Source: Oscillospiraceae bacterium
GTDB taxonomy: Bacteria; Bacillota_A; Clostridia; Saccharofermentanales; Saccharofermentanaceae
Length of the DNA: 5,272 nucleotides
Direction: 5' to 3'
Assembly (NCBI GenBank): GCA_902803365.1
Contig: CADCPU010000383.1
Coordinates: 1 to 5,272, forward strand
The notes below the pieces were generated by a model. That model did no database searches. It saw only the letters and a program-made list of their open reading frames with translations, and was not told where the DNA came from. Position numbers and translations under genes: made by a program. This document shows, one piece after another, positions 1 to 5,217 of this stretch. Each line of letters opens with the position of its first letter. Within the stretch, counting starts at the first letter, position 1.

Positions 1-222
1 GAATTTGGGTTTGATGATGAAGCGGATATTATGCTTGATTCTACAGAGGGTGTATCTGTTTCTCAAAACGATATATATCTTCTGGCGTATATCATCTCAT
101 GGGTCAATGTAATGCCTGAGACTGCCCCGTTTTTGTATATGGATAACATTAGGGATTACTATTCAAATTATGAGCCGGAGTATCAAAAGGAACTTCAACA
201 CGATATCGTTCTTTTGAAGTAA
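1..222 (+). CDS. C-terminal part of a hypothetical protein (5' end outside the window)
   Basis: The reading frame is open from base 1 and ends at TAA 220-222, so this is probably the last 73 residues of a longer protein. An internal ATG at 31 could give a 63-residue protein, but no ribosome binding site precedes it. The fragment is acidic, with aromatic-rich stretches (IYLLAYIISWVNV, then APFLYMDNIRDYYSNYEPEY). I see no membrane segment, catalytic motif or family I can name. Small acidic proteins of this look include SMI1-like and immunity-type proteins, but that is only resemblance. The DNA is clearly more AT-rich than the genes that follow. The next gene has its own promoter, so this is probably a separate transcription unit. 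No terminator is visible after the stop. Confidence 0.6.
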   Translation, partial: EFGFDDEADIMLDSTEGVSVSQNDIYLLAYIISWVNVMPETAPFLYMDNIRDYYSNYEPEYQKELQHDIVLLK

Positions 223-241
223 TGCAAATATTGGATACTTG

Positions 242-277
242 GTTTGATCTGTTTACCCTGGTGCTATAATATCTCTA
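242..277 (+). promoter_or_regulatory. Extended -10 promoter of the WYL operon
   Basis: A perfect TATAAT lies at 265-270 and is preceded by TG one base upstream (262-263), giving the extended -10 form TGcTATAAT. The -35 region is weak: TTGA-containing sequence at 244-249 sits 15 bases away, or GTTTGA (242-247) at 17. An extended -10 does not need a strong -35. The expected start of transcription, about seven bases after the -10, falls at 276-278, on the ATG of the WYL gene at 277. The mRNA would therefore be leaderless or nearly so. Confidence 0.7.
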
Positions 278-1506
278 TGGCATTCAGTGAACTGATCAAG
301 AATTTCGATAATATACGCGATTATATGCGGGAGTTCTATGTGTACGGCTTCAAGAGCCGTGAGGATTATGATGCCAAGAGTTCCAGAAGCTATGACGATT
401 CCAGGCGCAGGATCGAGAGCTGGCTTTCAGATTACATGGGCTTTCACACGGGCAAGGACGGCAAGAACGTCTTTATCTCCGTTAACAGCCGTGACGGTCA
501 GCCGAATCCGTTTTTCAAGGCGTGGAAGAGCAAGAGCTTTACGGACGGAGACATAACGCTGCACTTCATACTTTTCGATATCTTAAGTGAAGATGATGAG
601 ATCACCCTTAAGGAGATAATGAGCCGCATCGATTCGTACGGTGAAGGCTTCGTGGAGCCGCGTGTCTTCGATATCTCGACTGTCAGGAAAAAACTCGCTG
701 AATATGAGACGGAAGGACTTGTCCGCTCTCGCAAAGAAGGCCGCGAGGTATTCTACAGGAGTGCCCCGGTCACGAAGCTTCCGTCGAGCGATCTGCTGAG
801 GTTTTATTCCGAAGTGTTCCCGTGCGGAGTCGCGGGCTCTTTTATCGAAGACAAGCTCCCTTCGCATGAGGCGATATTCCGCTTCAAGCACCACTATGTG
901 ACATCAACGATGGACAGCGGGATCGTGCTTCAGATCTTTGAAGCGATGGAGAGAAAATGCCTGATCTCGATAGAGGCGTACAGCAGGAGACGAAAGAGTG
1001 ATTTCGTCGATACGGTGATACCGCTTCAGATCCGCGTCAGTACGCAGAGCGGCAGGCAGCATCTCCTGGGATTTTCGGTCAGGCAGGAAAAGATCGTGTC
1101 GATAAGGATCGATCACATCCTGTCGGTCAAGCTCGGCGAAGAGACTGATATCTACGACGATGCCAAGAAGAAGCTCCGGAGCATGGAGCCGCACATCTGG
1201 GGCGTGTCAGTCGGCACGTCTCTCGAGCATGTTGAATTTGTGCTTCGATACGGCAGGTTTGAAGATTATATCCCGGGCAGGCTCGAGCGCGAAAAACGCA
1301 CCGGCACGGTCACTTATGTGGGCGAAGGTCTCGTTAAGTTCGAGGCCGATGTCTATGATGCGTTCGAACTCATGCCGTGGATAAGGACCTTTATCGGAAG
1401 GATCGTGAGCATCTCGTTCTCGAACGATTTCCTTCTCGAGCGCTTTAAGCGCGATATCGAAGCGATGGAGAAGATGTACGGAGGTGGGGAAGATGCTGTT
1501 CAGTGA
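277..1506 (+). CDS. WYL domain-containing transcriptional regulator (winged helix plus WYL)
   Basis: A 409-residue protein counted from ATG 277. The frame can be extended to a TTG at 244, but that codon lies in the promoter. Starting at 277 gives the N-terminus MAFSELIKNFDNIRDYMREF, which matches my memory of clostridial members of this family. Residues 1-60 are basic (SRSYDDSRRRIESWL) and may contact DNA. Residues about 88-165 look like a winged helix (TLKEIMSRI, then STVRKKLAEYETEGLVRSRKEGREVFY). Residues about 210-290 form the WYL domain (CLISIEAYSRRR, VIPLQIRVS, then LLGFSVRQEKIVSIRIDHI). The WYL tripeptide itself is replaced, with RQHLLGF in its place. Residues about 315-400 resemble the C-terminal WCX extension (VEFVLRYG, RIVSISFSNDFLLERFKRDI). 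No ribosome binding site precedes the ATG. The 3' end overlaps the next gene by 14 bases, so the two are probably co-translated. Likely role: ligand-responsive control of the downstream RNA-repair genes, and perhaps of itself (inference). Confidence 0.88.
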   Translation: MAFSELIKNFDNIRDYMREFYVYGFKSREDYDAKSSRSYDDSRRRIESWLSDYMGFHTGKDGKNVFISVNSRDGQPNPFFKAWKSKSFTDGDITLHFILFDILSEDDEITLKEIMSRIDSYGEGFVEPRVFDISTVRKKLAEYETEGLVRSRKEGREVFYRSAPVTKLPSSDLLRFYSEVFPCGVAGSFIEDKLPSHEAIFRFKHHYVTSTMDSGIVLQIFEAMERKCLISIEAYSRRRKSDFVDTVIPLQIRVSTQSGRQHLLGFSVRQEKIVSIRIDHILSVKLGEETDIYDDAKKKLRSMEPHIWGVSVGTSLEHVEFVLRYGRFEDYIPGRLEREKRTGTVTYVGEGLVKFEADVYDAFELMPWIRTFIGRIVSISFSNDFLLERFKRDIEAMEKMYGGGEDAVQ

Positions 1507-2401
1507 GATCTACGGAGCATACTATAACTGCGTCGCGGAGATCTTGAAGATCGCGTGCGACCATAAGCCTTCGATGGAGGAGATGATGCGCGTGACTTCC
1601 GCGAAGGGATTTGAAGAGACGAATCTCGTGCTGATCCCCGCACTTCAGAAGGAGCAGTATAAACTCATCCGCGCGGACGGAACGACACCGATCAGGAAAG
1701 CACCGCAGATGCCGCTTACAACACTTCAAAAGCGCTGGCTCAAAGCCGTCATGAACGATCCCCGTTTTGCGCTCTTCGGTGAGACGATCGAGGGGCTCGA
1801 GGATGTTGAGCCGCTCTTTGCTCCCGACAGCGTTCAGGTATTCGATAAATACTGTGACGGAGATCCGTTTGGTGATCCTGATTATATTCATAAGTTCAGG
1901 ATCGTACGCGAGGCGATAAGAAGCGGCTCGGCGCTCAACGTGAAGACCCGCGCCGGTAGCGGCAACGTCAGAGAATATGTTATGGTCCCGGAGCTTCTCG
2001 AGTATTCGGAAAAAGACGACAAGTTCCGCGTTATCGGCCGCTCGAGAACGGGCGAGACGACATTTAATCTCGCGCGCCTTATTGAGGTGTCGCGCTACGA
2101 AGGCGAGACTCCTTCGTTCAAGGGTTCGAAGTCCGGGCAGGAACGCGAGGTCGTTTTCGAGCTCTTCGACAGGCGCAATGCGCTCGAGAGAGTAATGCTG
2201 CACTTCGCGCATTTTGAGAAGGAGACGATCCGCGTCGACGATGATCGTTATATCGTAAAGCTGCGCTACGACAAGGACGACGAGACCGAGCTCGTCATAC
2301 GCGTGCTGTCCTTCGGTCCCATGATCAAAGTGACTGAGCCGCAGCAGTTTATAAAGCTCATAAGAGAGCGTATCAGGAAGCAGGCAGACCTGTTCTCCTG
2401 A
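1493..2401 (+). CDS. Second WYL domain-containing protein, partner of the first
   Basis: A 302-residue protein from ATG 1493. GGAGG at 1480-1484 lies eight bases upstream, an ideal distance. An in-frame GTG at 1484 overlaps that site and is therefore unlikely to be the start. Residues 1-60 are helical (MLFSEIYGAYYNCVAEIL). Residues 75-97 carry PLTTLQKRWLKAVMNDPRFALF, a stretch I associate with this WYL subfamily. Residues about 133-205 form the WYL-like domain (FRIVREAIRSGSALNVKTR, MVPELLEYSEKDDKFRVIG, FNLARLIEV), again without a literal WYL tripeptide. Residues about 218-300 resemble the C-terminal WCX part (EVVFELFDRRNALERVMLHF, TELVIRVLSFGPMIKV, IKLIRERIRKQ). No convincing helix-turn-helix is visible. 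It may act as a heteromeric partner or ligand-sensing subunit of the winged-helix WYL protein (inference from the overlap and from paired WYL genes elsewhere). Confidence 0.85.
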   Translation: MLFSEIYGAYYNCVAEILKIACDHKPSMEEMMRVTSAKGFEETNLVLIPALQKEQYKLIRADGTTPIRKAPQMPLTTLQKRWLKAVMNDPRFALFGETIEGLEDVEPLFAPDSVQVFDKYCDGDPFGDPDYIHKFRIVREAIRSGSALNVKTRAGSGNVREYVMVPELLEYSEKDDKFRVIGRSRTGETTFNLARLIEVSRYEGETPSFKGSKSGQEREVVFELFDRRNALERVMLHFAHFEKETIRVDDDRYIVKLRYDKDDETELVIRVLSFGPMIKVTEPQQFIKLIRERIRKQADLFS

Positions 2402-2418
2402 TCTTCGCAACTTTTTTT
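2372..2418 (+). terminator. Possible terminator at the end of the WYL operon
   Basis: An imperfect hairpin covers the stop codon: ATCAGGA (2372-2378) pairs with TCCTGAT (2396-2402), AG/TT adds two pairs beside a bulged C2395, and CAGG (2381-2384) pairs with CCTG (2389-2392) around the loop CAGA. Seven Ts follow at 2412-2418. The stem is strong, about 13 pairs, but nine bases separate it from the T run, more than a normal intrinsic terminator allows. Termination here may be partial, leaving read-through into the tRNA-like region possible. Confidence 0.4.
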
Positions 2419-2420
2419 CC

Positions 2421-2458
2421 GTGATTGAAACACCACTGCTTGATATTATCCTCCTGTA
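2421..2458 (+). promoter_or_regulatory. Probable promoter of the tRNA-like RNA / slipin-rtcB unit
   Basis: TATTAT at 2444-2449 differs from consensus by one base and is preceded by TG at 2441-2442, another extended -10 element (TGaTATTAT). TTGAAA at 2425-2430 is a good -35 hexamer but lies only 13 bases from that -10. It would fit better, at 16 bases, with TATCCT at 2447-2452. Either way transcription would start at about 2456-2460. The WYL promoter upstream uses the same extended -10 design, so both probably use the housekeeping sigma factor rather than the sigma-54 used by proteobacterial rtcBA operons. Confidence 0.5.
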
Positions 2459-2526
2459 AGTGAACACGGGGCGTGTCTCCCAGGTCACACCGGTACAGGA
2501 GGTTTCCTTTACTGTATCCCGGACTC

Positions 2527-2601
2527 GCAGTTGCTTACATGGTAGAAGATGGCTCAAAACCAGACTCCGGTAGGTTCGAATCCTACTCCACATTCGACTG
2601 T
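2527..2601 (+). ncRNA. tRNA-like element (canonical T-arm, CAA anticodon-like loop, aberrant acceptor)
   Basis: The T-arm is perfect: GTAGG (2570-2574), loop TTCGAAT, CCTAC (2582-2586). Upstream, an anticodon-like loop CTCAAAA (2553-2559) has T33, A37 and A38 in place and would read as CAA, but only three pairs support it (TGG/CCA, 2550-2552/2560-2562), with mismatches below. A D-like arm has three pairs (CTT/AAG, 2534-2536/2546-2548) and the loop ACATGGTAG with the GG and A expected for tertiary contacts. A normal acceptor stem is missing: the seven bases after the T-arm (2587-2593) do not pair with those expected upstream. Instead GCAGTTG (2527-2533) pairs with CGACTGT (2595-2601), two pairs being G-T, leaving the eight bases TCCACATT between T-arm and closing stem and no linker before the D-arm. 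It is unlikely to be a working elongator tRNA. A tRNA mimic of the Y RNA type, or a decayed tRNA, fits better. Confidence 0.6.
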
Positions 2602-2693
2602 TAATCGAAAAACCATAGGAGGTTGATCTTCTGCAGGGGCCGCCCCAATATCGGTGGAACGCCCTGCCCGATAACGGATACCGTCTCTCGCGA

Positions 2694-2783
2694 TCCGCAG
2701 GCCAATGAACCCCATCCGCCTGCTGATGCGAAGGCTCAAGATATCGGCCGCATCTTCGGATATGGCCTGCGCGGAAGATTTTT
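2694..2783 (+). terminator. Long imperfect hairpin with T5: terminator or attenuator before slipin-rtcB
   Basis: TCCGC (2694-2698) pairs with GCGGA (2771-2775) and AGGCC (2699-2703) with GGCCT (2764-2768). Higher up, ATCCG (2714-2718) pairs with CGGAT (2757-2761) and GATGCG (2725-2730) with CGCATC (2749-2754). The bases AGA and a run of five Ts (2779-2783) follow directly. Alternatively CGCAGGCC/GGCCTGCG gives eight uninterrupted pairs at the base. The hairpin is much larger than a typical terminator and has internal loops, so it may be an RNA domain in its own right. Its position 36 bases before the slipin start suits either the 3' end of the small RNA or an attenuator of slipin-rtcB. Confidence 0.4.
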
Positions 2784-2804
2784 CCTAACGTAAATCAACT
2801 CTTT

Positions 2805-2809
2805 GGAGG
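2805..2809 (+). promoter_or_regulatory. Ribosome binding site of the slipin gene
   Basis: GGAGG lies nine bases before ATG 2819, in an A/T-rich and probably unpaired stretch after the T5 run. It fixes the slipin start and shows that this gene is well translated once transcripts pass the hairpin upstream. Confidence 0.8.
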
Positions 2810-2818
2810 TAAAAATAT

Positions 2819-3919
2819 ATGAAGACAGTAGTGATCAACGAAAAGCAGACAGGCATCAAGTTCAAGAACGGCAGATTCGACTCCGTCCTTACTTCGGGCA
2901 AATATACGATATTCGGAAACGCCAATGTCGAGATCCTCGATAACGAGTCCGAACTTACGAGCGCATATGCAAACATCGAAGACCTCGTCGCAAGACGTGA
3001 GATCGAAGCCGTTGTTGATAAGGTATTCGTAGGCGATACGGAACTTGCATTGCGCTTCAGGAACGGCAACTACGTCGGCGTCCTCGAAAAGGGCATGCAT
3101 GCCTTCTTCAAGAAGGGCGGCAGGAACGAGTTCAGGATCGTAACGGTCACGACAAAAGAGATCACCGACATCCCTACATACATCCTTGACCGCATCTCCG
3201 GCACATTGATCCAGAGGATCTCCGTGCCTGCAAACTACAAGGGCGTCTTGTACGTGGGCGGCAAGTTCATCCGCGTATTGGATTCCGGCAACTATTACTT
3301 CTGGAGAACGGGCGAAGCCGTAATGGTCAGCCTGGCGGACACGAGGATCCTGTCCATGAACATCCAGGGCCAGGAGATCTTAACGGCGGACAAGGTCCCT
3401 GTAAGATTCAACTTCGTACTCGACTACAGGATCACTGACCCTGCAGGCATGTACGAGAACGTAACGAACCTCGATACGCAGATGCATCAGATCGCACAGA
3501 TGGCGATCCGTGAGATCGTAGGCAGACAGCGCCTCGACAGCATCCTTGAAGACAAGGACGAAGTAACGCGCTATGTCTTCGACAGGATGAAGAGCAAGTG
3601 CTCCGAATTCTATGTCGACATCCTCGACGCCGGCGTTAAGGACGTTATCCTCCCGGGCAACATCCGCGACATCATGAACACAGTTCTGATCGCAGAAAAG
3701 AGAGCTCAGGCAAACGTCATCACACGTCGTGAGGAAGTCGCTTCCACAAGATCCTTGCTGAACACGGCAAAGCTCATGGAAGAGAACCCTACGCTCTATA
3801 AGCTCAAGGAGCTCGAGTACGTCGAACGTATCTGCGAGAACGTAGGCAACATCAACCTGAACGGCTCCGGCGACATCCTCGCCCAGCTGACAGGCATGCT
3901 CACAAAGGAGACAAAGTAA
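2819..3919 (+). CDS. Slipin / SPFH (band 7) family protein, cytosolic type with N-terminal repeats
   Basis: A 366-residue protein from ATG 2819. Its SPFH domain begins at about residue 138 (ANYKGVLYVGGKFIRVLDSGNYYFW) and runs through GQEILTADKVPVRFNFVLDYRITDP (184-208) and the helical ALL-type end (MAIREIVGRQRLDSIL, 228-243; DAGVKDVILPGNIRDIMN, 270-287; then the charged helix VLIAEKRAQANVITRREE, 289-306). Ordinary slipins start with a hydrophobic membrane hairpin. None is present here, so the protein is probably soluble. Residues 1-135 instead hold two further copies of the first SPFH beta unit; G18/G83/G148, L24/L89/L154 and G27/G92/G157 are each exactly 65 residues apart. SPFH proteins form large rings or scaffolds. 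Slipins are recurrent neighbours of rtcB, but their role there is not established. The stop overlaps the rtcB start by one base (TAATG), so the two are translationally coupled. Confidence 0.9.
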   Translation: MKTVVINEKQTGIKFKNGRFDSVLTSGKYTIFGNANVEILDNESELTSAYANIEDLVARREIEAVVDKVFVGDTELALRFRNGNYVGVLEKGMHAFFKKGGRNEFRIVTVTTKEITDIPTYILDRISGTLIQRISVPANYKGVLYVGGKFIRVLDSGNYYFWRTGEAVMVSLADTRILSMNIQGQEILTADKVPVRFNFVLDYRITDPAGMYENVTNLDTQMHQIAQMAIREIVGRQRLDSILEDKDEVTRYVFDRMKSKCSEFYVDILDAGVKDVILPGNIRDIMNTVLIAEKRAQANVITRREEVASTRSLLNTAKLMEENPTLYKLKELEYVERICENVGNINLNGSGDILAQLTGMLTKETK

Positions 3920-5151
3920 TGTTTGAGATCAAAGGTAAATACGCAACAGCCAAGTGCTACGCGAAGGTCTGCGAAGAGGAAGCGATCGAACAGATCCGCG
4001 CCCTCCTCGACCTTCCCGTCGCCGAAGGCTCCATCGTCAGGATCATGCCTGACGTACACTCCGGTGCCGGCTGCACGATCGGCACTACCATGACCGTAAC
4101 CGACAAAGCTATCCCGAATGTCGTGGGCGTCGACATCGGCTGCGGCATGTACACCGTCCGCCTGAAGGAGACCTCAGTCGACCTTGCTGCTTTTGATGAA
4201 GCATGCCACTTCATCCCTTCCGGCAAGCGCGTCTGGGAAGGCCGCAAGGAACACTTCGACCTCTCCGAGCTCCGCTGCTTCAGGAATCTCCGCGACACCA
4301 AAAGGCTCGAGCGATCCTTGGGCTCTCTTGGCGGCGGCAACCACTTCATCGAGATCGACAAAGCGTCCGACGGCACGCTCTACATGGTCATCCACTCCGG
4401 CAGCCGTAACCTCGGCAAGCAGGTTGCAGAGTTCTACCAGGCGCTCGCTGTCGACCTCCACATGGGCAAGGAAGAGTACTTCAAAAAGCGCGACGAGATC
4501 ATCGCGACCTACAAGGAGCAGGGCAGACGCTCTGAGATCCAGGCCGCTCTTAAGGAGCTGAAGGCATCTTACGAGACGACGGACCTTTGTATCCCGAAGG
4601 ATCTGTGCTGGCTCTACGGTGAGTTTTTCGAGGACTACATGCACGACGTCGAGATCTGCCAGCGCTTCGCCAAGCGTAACCGCGAGCTCATGGCATCCGT
4701 GATCCTCGAGCGCACCGGCCTCACCGCCGTCGATGCTTTCCACACGATCCATAACTACATCGACACGTCCGAGAAAGTCCTCCGCAAAGGCGCGATCGCG
4801 GCTCACGAAGGCGAGCGCGTGCTGATCCCGATCAACATGCGTGACGGCTCCATCCTCGCCATCGGCAAGGGCAATCCTGACTGGAACATGTCCGCCCCTC
4901 ACGGCGCCGGCCGCGTGATGTCCCGTATGAAAGCGAAAGCGACGATCTGCCTCGACGACTTCGTGAAGTCCATGGAAGGCATCTACTCCACCTCTGTCTG
5001 CGAAGGCACGATCGACGAGTCCCCGATGGCATACAAGTCCCTCTCGGATATCATCGATGTCGTCGCCGAGTCTGTTGATGTTGTGGAGGTCTTAAAGCCG
5101 ATCTTCAACTTTAAGGCTGACGAGTCCGAGCCTTATTGGAGGAAGAAGTGA
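3919..5151 (+). CDS. rtcB: RtcB family RNA ligase (RNA-splicing / repair ligase)
   Basis: A 410-residue protein, close to the 408 of E. coli RtcB, so full length. RtcB joins RNA 2',3'-cyclic phosphate or 3'-phosphate ends to 5'-OH ends, using GTP and Mn2+, through a covalent histidine-GMP intermediate. The active-site motifs are intact: PDVHSGAGCTIG (44-55); VGVDIGCGM (69-77) with metal ligands D72 and C75; GGGNHFIE (138-145) with N141 and H142; HSGSRNLG (159-166) with H159; HTIHNYI (275-281) with a metal-binding histidine; and SAPHGAGR (325-332), where H328 is the expected guanylylated histidine. An AAAGGAG site (3904-3910) lies eight bases before the ATG, inside the slipin gene, and the start shares a base with the slipin stop. 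No archease or RtcA is visible; bacterial RtcB usually works without archease. Likely substrates are tRNAs or other RNAs cut by ribotoxins. The upstream tRNA-like RNA supports a tRNA-related role (inference). Confidence 0.97.
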   Translation: MFEIKGKYATAKCYAKVCEEEAIEQIRALLDLPVAEGSIVRIMPDVHSGAGCTIGTTMTVTDKAIPNVVGVDIGCGMYTVRLKETSVDLAAFDEACHFIPSGKRVWEGRKEHFDLSELRCFRNLRDTKRLERSLGSLGGGNHFIEIDKASDGTLYMVIHSGSRNLGKQVAEFYQALAVDLHMGKEEYFKKRDEIIATYKEQGRRSEIQAALKELKASYETTDLCIPKDLCWLYGEFFEDYMHDVEICQRFAKRNRELMASVILERTGLTAVDAFHTIHNYIDTSEKVLRKGAIAAHEGERVLIPINMRDGSILAIGKGNPDWNMSAPHGAGRVMSRMKAKATICLDDFVKSMEGIYSTSVCEGTIDESPMAYKSLSDIIDVVAESVDVVEVLKPIFNFKADESEPYWRKK

Positions 5152-5154
5152 GTG

Positions 5155-5197
5155 CGCATACTTTTTGAAATAAAAAACGTTTCGAGTATGCGTTTTT
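5155..5197 (+). terminator. Intrinsic terminator after rtcB
   Basis: CGCATACT (5155-5162) pairs perfectly with AGTATGCG (5185-5192), and five Ts follow at once (5193-5197). The hairpin starts four bases after the rtcB stop. Its 22-base loop is A/T-rich and can pair internally (TTTT with AAAA). This is the expected end of the slipin-rtcB transcript. Confidence 0.75.
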
Positions 5198-5217
5198 CAA
5201 GTTATAAAAGGCAAGAT

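Larger units (their letters stand above)
2456..2783 (+). ncRNA. Structured non-coding RNA or leader between the WYL genes and slipin-rtcB
   Basis: This stretch contains no credible protein gene, and most of it can be folded. From the 5' side: a hairpin ACACG/CGTGT (2464-2468/2472-2476) inside GTGA/TCAC (2460-2463/2485-2488); a hairpin at 2490-2522 built from CCGG/CCGG, TACAG/CTGTA and GAGG/CCTT; a tRNA-like cloverleaf (2527-2601); a small hairpin TTCGA/TCGAA (2593-2597/2605-2609) that competes with the cloverleaf's closing stem; a stem-loop GCAGGG/CCCTGC (2633-2638/2662-2667); and a long imperfect hairpin (2694-2775) followed by T5. It could be a free small RNA of about 330 bases ending at the T run, or a leader read through into slipin-rtcB. 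The nearest known analogue is bacterial Y RNA (YrlA), which has a tRNA-mimicking module and is found near rtcB in other bacteria. The ends are inferred, and no covariance search was possible. Confidence 0.55.

Noticed and set aside
244..276. Upstream TTG start giving an 11-residue extension of the first WYL protein
   Set aside because: The extension would be encoded by the promoter itself, there is no ribosome binding site, and the protein from ATG 277 already begins with the N-terminus expected for the family.
1445..2593. Long open frame (382 codons) antisense to the second WYL gene
   Set aside because: It is a mirror of the codon pattern of the WYL gene, has no recognisable domain, begins inside the T-arm of the tRNA-like element and has no start signals.
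2524..2593. An ordinary functional tRNA-Leu(CAA)
   Set aside because: The bases where the acceptor strands should be (2524-2530 and 2587-2593) do not pair, the anticodon stem has two mismatches, and there is no long variable arm as bacterial tRNA-Leu requires.
2617..2650. A small gene translated from the AGGAGG at 2617-2622
   Set aside because: The nearest start codon, TTG 2623, directly abuts the site with no spacing, and no ATG or GTG follows at a suitable distance. The purine run is better explained as part of the RNA.
2554..2739. 61-residue reading frame on the - strand ending in GVGFEPTGVWF
   Set aside because: The GFEPT string is the familiar false peptide produced by reading a tRNA T-arm (GGTTCGAATCC) backwards. 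There is no ribosome binding site, and the frame lies inside the structured RNA region. It supports the tRNA-like call rather than a protein.
4174..4902. 242-codon open frame antisense to rtcB
   Set aside because: The rtcB frame on the other strand has every catalytic motif. The antisense product is a low-complexity string of V, D, L and A typical of shadow frames.
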